Positions 16,513 to 25,464 of a stretch of 64,000 nucleotides of DNA are shown here, in pieces. Below the pieces are notes generated by a model. It was not told the origin of the DNA, searched no databases, and was given only the letters and a program-made list of their open reading frames with translations. A program made the position numbers and the translations under genes. How positions within the stretch are numbered: the stretch's first letter is position 1; every line of letters starts with the position of its first letter. The DNA lies in contig NZ_CP117516.1 of assembly GCF_028621955.1 (NCBI RefSeq), positions 1,448,001-1,512,000 on the forward strand, in the 5' to 3' direction. Origin of the DNA: Erythrobacter sp. BLCC-B19 (GTDB lineage: Bacteria; Pseudomonadota; Alphaproteobacteria; Sphingomonadales; Sphingomonadaceae).

Positions 16513-18876
16513 TCAGAACCGCGCGGTCACTTCCACCCCGTAGAAGCGCGGCTCGCCCGGGATGAAGGTGGGGATGGTGAAGGCGCCGCCGGTGTTGCCC
16601 GCATCGAGCAGGAAATCCTCGTCAAAGGCGTTGCGGATGAAGCCCGCGATCTCGAACGCCTCGTCAGCAAAACTCACCCCGGCGCGCGCGTTCACCAGCG
16701 TCACCGGGCCTTGGCTGATCAGCGCGGTGTTGGGCACCTGGAAGAAGATCGTGCTGCGGTGGGTGATGCTGGGCGTGGCGAAGAACCGCACCCCGCCGAA
16801 GTCGCGGTCGATGGTAAACCCGCCCGAGGCCTGCCATTCCGGCTGAAGGCGGAAGCGCGATCCGGCGAAGGTGCCGTTCGACGGATCATTGTCGATCCCG
16901 CCATCGATGAAGCCGACATTGCCGAACACATTGAGCCAGTCGGCCACATCCACGGCCAGTTCCGCCTCGACCCCCAGGTTGCTCGCTCCGCCCGCGCTGC
17001 GGGTCTGGAACGCGCCGGTCGGGTTGCCATTGGCGTCGAGCACCGGAACCGAGACCTGGAAGTTGTCATAGACCTGGTAATAGACCCCGACCGCAGCCGA
17101 CACCGGCCCGCTCGCAAGCTTGAGGCCCGCCTCGTAGTTCCAGACGATTTCGGCGGCGACATCGGTGCGGTTGGCGACCACATTGGCCCCGTCGCGCCGC
17201 GCGTTGACCTGCACCACCGGCGAGCGGCGGCCCTTGGACACGGTGGCGAAGATGTTGAAGTCATCGCTGATCCGGTAGAGCGCGTTGAAGCGCGGCAGCC
17301 AGGCGGTGAAATCATCCTCGGCCACGAAGGTCTGCCCGCGCGTGTCGATCTGCCCGGGGATCAGCGGCGCACCGCTCAAGCGGCTGTTCGGCACGTTGGC
17401 AAAGAAGCCCGACCGGCGCGATTCGTCGAGGTAACGCACGCCCGCGGTCAGTTCGAGCGCGTCGAACGGGATCCAGGTGACATCGGCGAAGACCGAATAG
17501 GCCTCGTTCTTGCCCTGATTCTCGAACACGGAGGTGTAGGGGATGACCGCGAAGGCGCCGCCGGTGGCGATCGCGGTCACGCCGCTCGCCGGCACGCTGC
17601 CATTTGGCGCGACGCAGGGGATGCCGGGGATCAGCGGCGCGCCGAACAGGGTGGTGAGGCACTGGAGGAAGGTGCCTTCCTCGGCCGCGAAGGGCACGTT
17701 CTGGCGGCCGTCCTCGATGAAGACGTTCCACCCCGCGCTCGCCCGCAGATTGCTCCCGGCATAGCTGAAGCGGCCTTCGTGGCTGACCTGCCAGCCGGTG
17801 GCGATCTCGGCGAATTCGAGGAAGGGCGCGGCCGAACCGTCGGCGTCGAACACCTCGGCGCTGTCGAATTCGCGGTAGCCGTTGACGGTGGTGAAGCTCC
17901 ATTCGTCGGAGAAATCATATTGGGCGGTGAGGTTGAGGTCATAGACCTCGCGGTTCAGGCCCAGCTGGCTGTCGCCCAGCGCGGCAGCGGCGGTGGGGTT
18001 GCCGCCGAGATTGGCGGGGACAAAGGCATTGGCCGGCCCGCCGGGCGAGGCCGCCGAAGCAGGCAGGCGCGCCGAGATGAAGGGCGTGCCGCCGTTCCTC
18101 TGCTGGTCATAGGTCGCCACCAGATCGAGCGTGAAGGCATCGGTTGGCGCGTAACGCAGCGATCCGCGCAGGCCGAGCTGATCCTGCGCGTAGAGATCCT
18201 TCTGCTGCGAGGGATTGAGGTTTTCGACATAGCCATCGCGCGTGCGCCATTCGCCGGCGAGGCGCACCGCCAGCACATCAGACCCTGCATTGATATAGCC
18301 GCCGAGCAAGGTCTGGTTGAAATTGCCGTATCCGCCGCGCACCTCGGCCTCGAACCCGGCGCGGGGCTTGGCCGAAACGAGGCTGATCGCGCCCACCGCG
18401 CTGGCGGTGCCGAACAGGGTCGCCTGCGGGCCTTTGACCACCTCGACGCGCTCCAGATCGTAGATCGCCTGATACGAGCCGCGCGAGCGCGAGATGTCGA
18501 CGCCGTTGTAATAGAGCGTGACGCGCGGGCCTTCCTGCGCCGATCCGCTGTCCGAGGTGATCCCGCGGATCACGACGCCGGGGTTGTTGGCGCTCTGCTC
18601 CTGAATCAGCAGGCCGGGGGTGTAGTAGGACAGCTCGTCAAGATCGGCGACGCCGAGTTCGCGGATGCGCTGGCCGCTGACGGCGGAAATGGTGATCGGC
18701 ACGTCCAATGCGCGCTGTTCGATCTTCTGGGTGGTGACGATGATTTCGTTGCCCGATCCACTGCTGTCTTCCGGCGCGGGGGCTTCGGCATCCTGCGCGA
18801 AGGCGGCGTAGGGGGCGGCGGCAAGCGTTGCGGCAAGCGCGATCAGCGAGGTGCGGGTGAAGGGGGTGCGGGTCAT
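16513..18876 (-). CDS. TonB-dependent outer-membrane receptor (1)
   Basis: A 787-residue receptor. A signal peptide ends AAFAQD (about 27); the segment EIIVTTQKIEQRALDVPITI is a TonB-box/plug start; the plug (about 45-165) includes VVIRGI and GPQATLFG; a 22-strand barrel fills the rest, ending VEVTARF with the C-terminal aromatic needed for BAM assembly. Long Cys-containing extracellular loop (FLQCLTTLFGAPLIPGIPC, near 400). The substrate (siderophore, vitamin, carbohydrate or plant compound) cannot be read. The ATG has CAGGGAA upstream. No transporter genes adjoin; the next gene on this strand is ftsK, separated by a large inverted repeat. Confidence 0.93.
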   Translation of the reverse strand: MTRTPFTRTSLIALAATLAAAPYAAFAQDAEAPAPEDSSGSGNEIIVTTQKIEQRALDVPITISAVSGQRIRELGVADLDELSYYTPGLLIQEQSANNPGVVIRGITSDSGSAQEGPRVTLYYNGVDISRSRGSYQAIYDLERVEVVKGPQATLFGTASAVGAISLVSAKPRAGFEAEVRGGYGNFNQTLLGGYINAGSDVLAVRLAGEWRTRDGYVENLNPSQQKDLYAQDQLGLRGSLRYAPTDAFTLDLVATYDQQRNGGTPFISARLPASAASPGGPANAFVPANLGGNPTAAAALGDSQLGLNREVYDLNLTAQYDFSDEWSFTTVNGYREFDSAEVFDADGSAAPFLEFAEIATGWQVSHEGRFSYAGSNLRASAGWNVFIEDGRQNVPFAAEEGTFLQCLTTLFGAPLIPGIPCVAPNGSVPASGVTAIATGGAFAVIPYTSVFENQGKNEAYSVFADVTWIPFDALELTAGVRYLDESRRSGFFANVPNSRLSGAPLIPGQIDTRGQTFVAEDDFTAWLPRFNALYRISDDFNIFATVSKGRRSPVVQVNARRDGANVVANRTDVAAEIVWNYEAGLKLASGPVSAAVGVYYQVYDNFQVSVPVLDANGNPTGAFQTRSAGGASNLGVEAELAVDVADWLNVFGNVGFIDGGIDNDPSNGTFAGSRFRLQPEWQASGGFTIDRDFGGVRFFATPSITHRSTIFFQVPNTALISQGPVTLVNARAGVSFADEAFEIAGFIRNAFDEDFLLDAGNTGGAFTIPTFIPGEPRFYGVEVTARF

Positions 18877-19029
18877 GTTCTGGCTTCCCTGTTGCGTGAG
18901 AGAGGCCTTGGCCGTGGCACCCTATGGTGACGGCTCCGCTACCGCGGGATGAAGCGTGCATGACGCTGCGTTTACAGTTCAGGGACGTTGCCGAAATGCA
19001 TCTTTGCTTCCGGTCGTGCTGACGCACGA

Positions 19030-19120
19030 CGCAGACCTCCCGCCCCGCCTCCCCACCCGGCCACCATACCATAATGGTATTCTTGGTGGCCGGGTGGGGA
19101 GGCGGGGCGGGAGGTCTGCG
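19030..19120. repeat. 91-nt inverted repeat with 37-nt perfect arms
   Basis: Positions 19030-19066 are the exact reverse complement of 19084-19120 (37 of 37). The 17-nt centre holds most of a second 15-nt palindrome, ATACCAT-A-ATGGTAT (66-80 of this block). Arms are extremely C/G-rich. A smaller perfect palindrome (GCCACCG-A-CGGTGGC, 19121-19135) adjoins, and the ftsK stop is 25 nt from the right arm. It may be a very stable terminator or a miniature inverted-repeat element; it has no T-tract and no target duplication I could confirm. Confidence 0.85.
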
Positions 19121-19144
19121 CCACCGACGGTGGCTCAAATCATT

Positions 19145-21568
19145 TCACAACGGATTACCGTCCTTGTCGCGGTAGATTTCACGGCGGCCGACGTGGTTGG
19201 CCGGGCCCACGAAGCCGTCTTCCTCCATCCGCTCGATCCACTTGGCCGCCGTGTTGTAGCCCACGCCCATCTGGCGCTGGAGCCACGAACCGGAGGCCTT
19301 CTGGTTCTCGAACACGATCTGGCAGGCCTGACGATACTTGCGCTCTTCCGGGTTGTCCGACGCGGTGAGTTCGTCGTCGAAGCCGAACCCGCCGAAGCCC
19401 TCTTCCGGCTCCTCGGTGACGGCATCGACATATTCGGGCGAGCCTTGCGCGCGCCAGTGATCGGCGACCGCCTCGACCTCCTCGTCGCTGACGAACGGCC
19501 CGTGGACGCGCACCATCGCGCCGGTGTTGGGCTTGTAGAGCATATCGCCCTTGCCCAGCAGCTGTTCGGCCCCCTGTTCGCCAAGGATCGTGCGGCTGTC
19601 GATCCGGCTCGTCACCTTGAAGCTGATGCGGGTGGGCAGGTTGGCCTTGATCACCCCGGTGATGACGTCGACCGATGGACGCTGGGTCGCCATGATGAGG
19701 TGGATCCCCGCCGCACGGCTCTTCTGGCTGAGGCGCTGGATCAGGACTTCGATTTCCTTGCCCACCGTCACCATCAGGTCAGCGAGTTCGTCGACGATCA
19801 GCACGATCTGCGGCAGCGGGGCGTAATCGAGCTGTTCTTCCTCGAACAATTGCTCGCCGGTTTCGGGGTCGAACCCGGTCTGCACCCGGCGGCCCAGCGG
19901 CTTGCCCTTGGCGATCGCGGCGTTCACCTTTTCGTTGAAGGAGTGGATGTTGCGCGAGGAAATCGCGCTCATCATCCGGTAGCGGCGCTCCATTTCCTCG
20001 ACCGCCCACTTCAGCGCGCGCACTGACTTCGCAGGCTCGGTCACCACCGGCGAGAGCAGGTGCGGGATGTCGTCATAGGTCTTGAGTTCGAGCACCTTGG
20101 GATCGATCAGGATCATCCGCAGTTCGGCCGGGGTGAAGCGATAGAGCAGGCTCAGCAGGATGACGTTGAGGCCGACCGACTTACCCGAACCGGTCGTCCC
20201 GGCGACCAGCAGGTGAGGCATGGCAGCAAGATCGGCGATGATCGGCTCACCCGCGATATCCTTGCCGAGGATGATCGGCAGATTGCCCTTGGCGTCGGCA
20301 AAGGCGGCGCAGGCCGCGAGTTCCTTCAGCGCCACCATCTGGCGGTCCTGATTGGGCAGTTCGATGCCCATGACCGTGCGCCCCGGGATGGGCGAGACGC
20401 GGGCGGAAATCGCGCTCATGTTGCGGGCGATGTCTTCGGCGAGGCCCACCACGCGGCTGGCCTTGATGCCGGGGGCGGGCTCCAGTTCGTACATCGTCAC
20501 CACCGGCCCGGTGCGCACGGCGGTGATTTCGCCCTTCACGTTGAAATCGTCGAGCACGTTTTCGAGAAGGCGGGCGTTGCGTTCGAGCGCCAGCTTGTCG
20601 AGCTTGGGCGCCTTGTCGGCCGGCGGTTCGGCGAGCAGATCGAGGCTCGGCAGCTTGAAGGCGGCGAACATATCGCCCTGCGCGGTCTTGGCAGGCTGGG
20701 CGCGCTTGGGCGGGGCCGACGGGTCGGAGATTTCGGGCGGACGGCGGGGCGGATCGGCAGCGTCGCCCAGCGCGCCGTGCTTGGGGCGCGGGCGGGGCGA
20801 GCGCGGGCGCGCTTCGTCGGCATCCTCCTCATCGTCAAAGTCGCCCGCGAAGGTCAGCGCGTCTTGCGCCTTGCGCCCCGGCAATGGCAGGCGGCGCATC
20901 AGCCCCGCAAGGCTGCCGCCGCCCAGGAAATCGGGCAGGCTCATCAGCACCCGCCAGTCGATCGCGAAGATGCGGGTCAAGAGGCCGATCCCGGCCGCAA
21001 GACACGTCAGCGCAAGGCCAAGGATCACCCAGCCTTCCGCCGCCTCGCCAAAACGCGCGGCCACGGCCTGAACCGCCCCAGCGCCGAGCAGGCCCGCAAG
21101 CCCGCCGGACTGCGCGGGCAGCGTGCCGCCGGGGCCGGAAAAGGCAAGGCTCAGCACCGTCGCGATCAGCGTCATGGCGATCAGCAGCAGCGCGGTCGGC
21201 ATCCACCAGGCGGTGGTCTCGGGCTCCTCGCCGTTCTCGACATCGCGCCACAGCTTGCGCGCCGAAACATAGAGCAGCGGCAGCAGCAGCACGCCGGGCA
21301 GGCCGAAGATCAGCAGCACCCGGTCTGCCACCCACGCGCCGTTCGCCCCCATCCAGTTGGCGACTTCAGCCGGATCGGCTGCGGTCGAGGGGCTGGGATC
21401 GGTCTGGGTGTAGCTCGCCAGCGCCAGCGCGAGGAAGACCGCCGCTGCAAGCAGCAGCCCCGCACCGGTCATCTGGGCGATGCGCCGCAGCGATCGGCGC
21501 AGGCCAGCGCGCCATTCGGCGTCAGTCTGGCGAGGGGGTTTGGCTTGCGTGACCGCGCGGCTGGCCAT
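19145..21568 (-). CDS. ftsK: DNA translocase FtsK
   Basis: An 807-residue septal DNA pump that moves chromosome dimers toward dif during division. Four transmembrane helices (about 33-200) are followed by a short Pro/Arg/Lys-rich linker (about 235-300), the alpha/beta motor domain with Walker A GTTGSGKSVG (about 450-460) and Walker B IVLIVDELADLM, and a C-terminal gamma winged helix (about 735-805; QKASGSWLQRQMGVGYNTA) that reads KOPS sequences. The linker is much shorter than in E. coli, as usual in alphaproteobacteria. CAGGAGA lies 7 nt before the ATG. Monocistronic, followed by the 91-nt inverted repeat. Confidence 0.96.
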   Translation of the reverse strand: MASRAVTQAKPPRQTDAEWRAGLRRSLRRIAQMTGAGLLLAAAVFLALALASYTQTDPSPSTAADPAEVANWMGANGAWVADRVLLIFGLPGVLLLPLLYVSARKLWRDVENGEEPETTAWWMPTALLLIAMTLIATVLSLAFSGPGGTLPAQSGGLAGLLGAGAVQAVAARFGEAAEGWVILGLALTCLAAGIGLLTRIFAIDWRVLMSLPDFLGGGSLAGLMRRLPLPGRKAQDALTFAGDFDDEEDADEARPRSPRPRPKHGALGDAADPPRRPPEISDPSAPPKRAQPAKTAQGDMFAAFKLPSLDLLAEPPADKAPKLDKLALERNARLLENVLDDFNVKGEITAVRTGPVVTMYELEPAPGIKASRVVGLAEDIARNMSAISARVSPIPGRTVMGIELPNQDRQMVALKELAACAAFADAKGNLPIILGKDIAGEPIIADLAAMPHLLVAGTTGSGKSVGLNVILLSLLYRFTPAELRMILIDPKVLELKTYDDIPHLLSPVVTEPAKSVRALKWAVEEMERRYRMMSAISSRNIHSFNEKVNAAIAKGKPLGRRVQTGFDPETGEQLFEEEQLDYAPLPQIVLIVDELADLMVTVGKEIEVLIQRLSQKSRAAGIHLIMATQRPSVDVITGVIKANLPTRISFKVTSRIDSRTILGEQGAEQLLGKGDMLYKPNTGAMVRVHGPFVSDEEVEAVADHWRAQGSPEYVDAVTEEPEEGFGGFGFDDELTASDNPEERKYRQACQIVFENQKASGSWLQRQMGVGYNTAAKWIERMEEDGFVGPANHVGRREIYRDKDGNPL

Positions 21569-21660
21569 GGGGTGTCTCCTGAGCGGAACACACCATGAAT
21601 CCTGCGCGGACTCCGGTCAAGGAAAGAGCGACGAACGACATTGGCCCGGATGGGCTGCGG

Positions 21661-22200
21661 CTAAGAGGAAAGCCCGTCGATCGCGGCCCAGCGCGGCCAT
21701 TGCAGCGCGCGGGCGCGGGCAGCGCTCATGCCGCCCAAGGCGATCACCGGCACGTCCGCCTGCCGCGCCAGCAGGCGGAAGCGCACCGCCCCCAGCACCC
21801 CGCCGCCGGGGTGCGAGCGGGTCGGGAACACCGGCGAAAGCAGCGCCGCATCCGCCCCCAGTCGCGCCGCCAGCCCGAGTTCTGCCATGCTGTGCGCAGT
21901 GGCGAGATGAAGGAGGCCCGCCCTGCGCGGCCACAGGCTGCGCGGCGCGCCATAGATGCCGTCCGCCCCCCATTCGCGCGCGGTCAGCGCCGAATCGGCG
22001 AGCACGACACAGTGCCGCCGCGCCCGCGCCGCCCGCCGCAGCTGCCGGAACCGCGCGAGCCGCTCTGGCCCGTCCAGATGATAATGCCGGTAGATCAGTC
22101 CCGATCCGCGCGGCAGAGCCGCCAGCGCCCGTTCCAGCACGGCATCATTCCTCGCATCCGAGATAAGCCACAGGGCGGGGAGGGTCTTTGCGCGGGCCAC
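21661..22200 (-). CDS. Thiamine phosphate synthase / TenI-like protein
   Basis: A short (179-residue) TIM-barrel protein of the ThiE/TenI family: LPALWLISD at the N-terminus, the central LTAREWGADGIYGAPRS, and the C-terminal PVIALGGMS phosphate-binding loop match the family, while the usual pyrophosphate-binding block is degenerate (SPVFPTRSHPGGGVLG is present). ThiE joins the pyrimidine and thiazole halves of thiamine; TenI-like members do not all have this activity, so the call is kept general. GTG at 22200 is chosen because a -10-like CTATAG lies 7 nt upstream; an ATG at 22224 would share bases with the start of the divergent gene. No other thi genes are nearby. Confidence 0.7.
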   Translation of the reverse strand: MARAKTLPALWLISDARNDAVLERALAALPRGSGLIYRHYHLDGPERLARFRQLRRAARARRHCVVLADSALTAREWGADGIYGAPRSLWPRRAGLLHLATAHSMAELGLAARLGADAALLSPVFPTRSHPGGGVLGAVRFRLLARQADVPVIALGGMSAARARALQWPRWAAIDGLSS

Positions 22201-22214
22201 CTGTCCGCTATAGG
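22187..22214. promoter_or_regulatory. Overlapping divergent promoter (yggS / thiE-like)
   Basis: Plus strand: TTTGCG (22187-22192), 16 nt, TATAGG (22209-22214), 8 nt to the yggS ATG. Minus strand: the palindromic CTATAG (22208-22213) is 7 nt from the GTG at 22200. The two start codons are only 22 nt apart, so a shared -10 reading both ways is the simplest arrangement. The minus-strand -35 is weak. Confidence 0.45.
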
Positions 22215-22222
22215 GCAGGCCC

Positions 22223-22888
22223 ATGACAAATGCAGCCACCCGCCTTGCCGAAGTGCACGCCAACATCGCCCGCGTCTGCAAGCCTGCGCGCCGCAAGCCC
22301 GAAGACGTGACGCTGATCGCAGTCAGCAAGACCCATGATGCGCCCACGATCCAGCCACTGATCGACGCGGGCCAGCGGGTGTTCGGCGAGAACCGGGTGC
22401 AGGAAGCTCAGGGCAAGTGGCCCGCGCTGCGTGAAGCCCATCCCGACATCGCGCTTCACCTGATCGGCCAGCTGCAATCGAACAAGGCGGACGAGGCCGT
22501 GGCGCTGTTCGATTGTATCCACTCGCTCGACCGCCCGAGCCTGCTCACCGCACTGGCCCGCGCGATGGACAAGGCGGGGCGGCAGGTGCCGTGCTTCGTG
22601 CAGGTCAATATCGGCGACGAGGCGCAGAAGGGCGGCTGCCCGATTGCCGAAGTCCCCGCGTTTCTCGCAGCGGTGCGCGCGGCGGAGATTCCGCTCGCCG
22701 GGTTGATGTGTATTCCCCCCGCCGACACCGAAGCCGCGCCGTTCTTCGCCTTCCTCGCCAAGTTGGCGGCGGATAATGGCGTGAGCGGCGGCCTCAGCAT
22801 GGGGATGAGCGGCGACTACGAGACAGCAGTGATGCTGGGCGCGACCCATGTGCGGGTGGGTACGGCGCTGTTCGGCACGCGGGGCTGA
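22223..22888 (+). CDS. YggS-family PLP homeostasis protein
   Basis: A 221-residue TIM-barrel protein binding pyridoxal phosphate (PLPBP/YggS/PROSC family). The PLP lysine is in LIAVSKTHD (about residue 36); FGENRVQEAQGKW, HLIGQLQSNK and the C-terminal LSMGMSGDYETAVMLGATHVRVG (read in two parts) with a final GTALFG are full family hallmarks. It has no known catalytic activity; it buffers PLP and affects amino-acid metabolism. The divergent neighbour is a thiamine-type enzyme, another vitamin-cofactor gene. It ends before a two-hairpin terminator region. Confidence 0.94.
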   Translation: MTNAATRLAEVHANIARVCKPARRKPEDVTLIAVSKTHDAPTIQPLIDAGQRVFGENRVQEAQGKWPALREAHPDIALHLIGQLQSNKADEAVALFDCIHSLDRPSLLTALARAMDKAGRQVPCFVQVNIGDEAQKGGCPIAEVPAFLAAVRAAEIPLAGLMCIPPADTEAAPFFAFLAKLAADNGVSGGLSMGMSGDYETAVMLGATHVRVGTALFGTRG

Positions 22889-22904
22889 CCCGCACATAGC
22901 AAAA

Positions 22905-22933
22905 GAGGGGCGGGCGTTGCCGCCCCACCCCTC
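22905..22933 (+). terminator. Terminator hairpin behind yggS
   Basis: GAGGGG...GGGCG, loop TTGC, CGCCC...CCCCTC: an 11-bp stem with a small internal loop, starting 17 nt after the yggS stop. No T-run follows. Confidence 0.5.
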
Positions 22934-22959
22934 CGTCACCCGCCTTGCGGCGGCTGCCA

Positions 22960-22986
22960 CCTCCCCATCCCTTCGGGACGGGGAGG
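22960..22986 (-). terminator. Terminator hairpin behind TonB receptor 2
   Basis: A 12-bp stem with one mismatch and a 3-nt loop (CCTCCCC-A-TCCC / GGGA-C-GGGGAGG), 12 nt after the receptor stop on the minus strand. No T-run follows. Confidence 0.5.
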
Positions 22987-22997
22987 GACTCTCTTCA

Positions 22998-25361
22998 TTA
23001 AAATTCGAACAGCGCTTCCACGCCGACGTTCCGGCCGCGCAGCAGCGGGCTGAAGGTGCCGGCCGCCGGGCGATCGGCGAAGGGCAGGCGCACGCCGGTC
23101 GACAGCGGGCCGCCGAACGGAACCTGGGTGTCGCCGCCTTCCTGCACGCTATCGAGCAGGTTGCGCCCGTAGAGCGAGATCGACAGACCATCGACCGGGG
23201 TGGTCCAGGTGATGTTCGCTTCCAGCTGGTGAACGTCGTTGAGCCAGCCGAAGTTGTCGTCGGTATAGGCCGCAACGTCGCGGTACTGGTAGTTCACGCG
23301 GGTCAGCAGGCCGCCATTGCCCAGCTCCAGCTCGTGGATCAGGCCCGCACCCACCGTGACGGGGGGAACGCGCGGCAGGCTGAGCGCCAGGTCACGCTCG
23401 TTGATCGCACCGTCGCCCGAGATGTCGAACAGGATCTCGGTGTATTCGGCATCGATCACGCCGATGTTGGCGGTGAGGATCAGGCTGTCGCTCGCACGCA
23501 GGCGGGCTTCGGCTTCGATCCCGTTGATCGAGGCGTTGGCGGTGTTGAAGATCGACTGGGCCACGCCGGCGGTCGGCGAAGACTGGTTCACCTCGCGCTG
23601 CATGTTGTCGATCTTGGTGATGTAACCCGCGATGTTGAAGGTGAACACGCCGTCGGCGGTCTGGAACTTGCCGCCCACTTCATAGGTGTCGACCTTTTCT
23701 TCGTCGAAGGCCAGCGAACCGCCCGGTGCCAGCGCGATCTGTTCGAAGGCGTTGGCGTTGGTGATGCGGAAGTTGTAGCCGCCCGAACGGAAGCCGCGGC
23801 TCCAGTGACCGTAGATCTGGCTGTCGCCGAACTCGTACTGCAGACCCAGCTTGGGCGAGACGTTGCGGAACCGCACGCGGTCGGTGAAACCGTTGTTCTC
23901 GGTGGTCGCACCCGTCACCGGGTTGAGCAGGATCGGGTTGCGGCCCGAAGTCGGGCAGGTGCCCTGAACCACCGAGCAGGCCGGGCGCGGACGGACATAG
24001 GTCACACCAGCGTCCTTGGTTTCCTGGTTCCAGCGGATCCCGGCGATCACCGAAAGCCCGTCGAGCACTTCGTATTGCGCATTGGCGAAAACGCCGAGCA
24101 CTTCGTGATCCTGACGGCCGCCGCCGAAGAACTGCAGCGGGCTGGCGAGCGGCAGCTGGCGCCGTTCGGTGTAGGCGAGGTTCTGGTCGAACCAGAAGCC
24201 GCCGAAGGTCAGGTCAAGCCCGTCCTCGGTCGAGATCGCGTAGCGCAGCTCGTTCGAGAACTGCTCCTGCGCGGTTTCGGTGGTCGAGTGGAACAGGAAG
24301 CGCGGGGTTGCGTCGATGTCGCCATCGGTGGTGGCGTCATACTTGCGCCAGCCGAACACGTTGGTCAGCGTGCCTGCGCCGATATCCATGGTCGCGGTGA
24401 GCGAGCCGGTCCAGATCTCGTTGGCGTAGGAGCCGGGGTTGTCGATCGACAGGTCGTAGCTGTTGCGATCGAAGAAGCCGCGGTTCTGGGCCGAGGGGCC
24501 ATCGCCGTCGCTCTCGAAATAGTCGAGCTTGCCGAGCAGGGTCAGACCGCCGAGGCGCGCTTCAAGCGCACCGCGCAGGATCTTGGTTTCGGCCTTGCCG
24601 TGGTTTTCCGACAGGGTCGGGATGGTGGCGGCCGCAAGGTTGCGGAAGTAGCCTTCGTCCTTGTTGTAGTAGGCGCCGACCTTGAACAGCAGCACGTCTT
24701 CGACGATCGGGCCGCTGATCACGCCGCTGACGGTGTAGTTGGCGCCGCCGCGACCGCTGTCGATCGGGCCATCGACCGCCGCGCGGAACTTGCCGCGGAA
24801 GTCTTCGGTCGGGTTGCCGGTGTTGATCACCACCGCGCCGCCGGTCACGTTACGGCCGAACAGCACGCCCTGCGGGCCGCGCAGCACTTCGACGCTGTCG
24901 AGGTCGAAAAGGTCGAACACGACGCCGCCGTTGATGCCGAGATACACGCCATCAACGAACACGCCCACGGTCGGGTCGATCGAGGGGATCGAGGAGTTGA
25001 TGCCCAGACCGCGCACCGAGAAGTTGGCGGTGCCGCGGCTGGTGCCGACCTGGTCGAGGCTGACGCTGGGCGCCTGGAACGACAGGCCCGAGATGTCGCG
25101 GATCTTGAAGGCTTCCAGCGTGCCGGCGTTGAACGCGGTCACGGCCAGCGGCACGTCCTGCACGTTTTCGGCATCCTTGGTCTTGGTGCCGGTGACGAGG
25201 ATTTCGTTGATGCTGTCGAGCGCGCTGGTGCTTTCTTCTTCCTGCGCGGGCTCTTCGGCGTCCTGCGCGAAGGCAGCGACAGGCATGAGCGCGGCGGTCG
25301 AGACCAGCAGCGCCAGCTTGCCGAGCCGGAGGTGGCTCGGCAGGGATTGTGCGATGTTCAT
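22998..25361 (-). CDS. TonB-dependent outer-membrane receptor (2)
   Basis: A 787-residue receptor, the same length as the first but different in sequence. The signal peptide ends AAFAQD (about 33); INEILVTGTKTKDAENVQDV is the TonB-box/plug entry, followed by GVFVDGVYLG and EVLRGPQGVLFGRNVTGGAV of the plug (about 60-175) and a beta-barrel ending GVEALFEF. A possible extracellular disulfide loop is ACSVVQGTCPTSGRNP (about 455-470). These hallmarks match the large IPR000531-type receptor group abundant in sphingomonads; the substrate cannot be inferred. It has its own terminator and about 100 nt of upstream non-coding sequence. Confidence 0.93.
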   Translation of the reverse strand: MNIAQSLPSHLRLGKLALLVSTAALMPVAAFAQDAEEPAQEEESTSALDSINEILVTGTKTKDAENVQDVPLAVTAFNAGTLEAFKIRDISGLSFQAPSVSLDQVGTSRGTANFSVRGLGINSSIPSIDPTVGVFVDGVYLGINGGVVFDLFDLDSVEVLRGPQGVLFGRNVTGGAVVINTGNPTEDFRGKFRAAVDGPIDSGRGGANYTVSGVISGPIVEDVLLFKVGAYYNKDEGYFRNLAAATIPTLSENHGKAETKILRGALEARLGGLTLLGKLDYFESDGDGPSAQNRGFFDRNSYDLSIDNPGSYANEIWTGSLTATMDIGAGTLTNVFGWRKYDATTDGDIDATPRFLFHSTTETAQEQFSNELRYAISTEDGLDLTFGGFWFDQNLAYTERRQLPLASPLQFFGGGRQDHEVLGVFANAQYEVLDGLSVIAGIRWNQETKDAGVTYVRPRPACSVVQGTCPTSGRNPILLNPVTGATTENNGFTDRVRFRNVSPKLGLQYEFGDSQIYGHWSRGFRSGGYNFRITNANAFEQIALAPGGSLAFDEEKVDTYEVGGKFQTADGVFTFNIAGYITKIDNMQREVNQSSPTAGVAQSIFNTANASINGIEAEARLRASDSLILTANIGVIDAEYTEILFDISGDGAINERDLALSLPRVPPVTVGAGLIHELELGNGGLLTRVNYQYRDVAAYTDDNFGWLNDVHQLEANITWTTPVDGLSISLYGRNLLDSVQEGGDTQVPFGGPLSTGVRLPFADRPAAGTFSPLLRGRNVGVEALFEF

Positions 25362-25464
25362 GTTATAACTCTCCCTGAGTTGAGGCCCGCCCCCATAGCA
25401 ATACGTTTCGGGATTGCAACCTATCTTGGCACTCGCGACGGAAGCCTGCCAAATCTTTAAGATA

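Noticed and set aside
18877..19029. Possible riboswitch ahead of TonB receptor 1
   Set aside because: A GGGAA and small stems are present, but none of the cobalamin, TPP or SAM consensus cores can be assembled.
22848..25460. Long plus-strand open frame antisense to TonB receptor 2
   Set aside because: Val/Gly/Arg-rich composition of an antisense frame; the receptor on the other strand is unambiguous.
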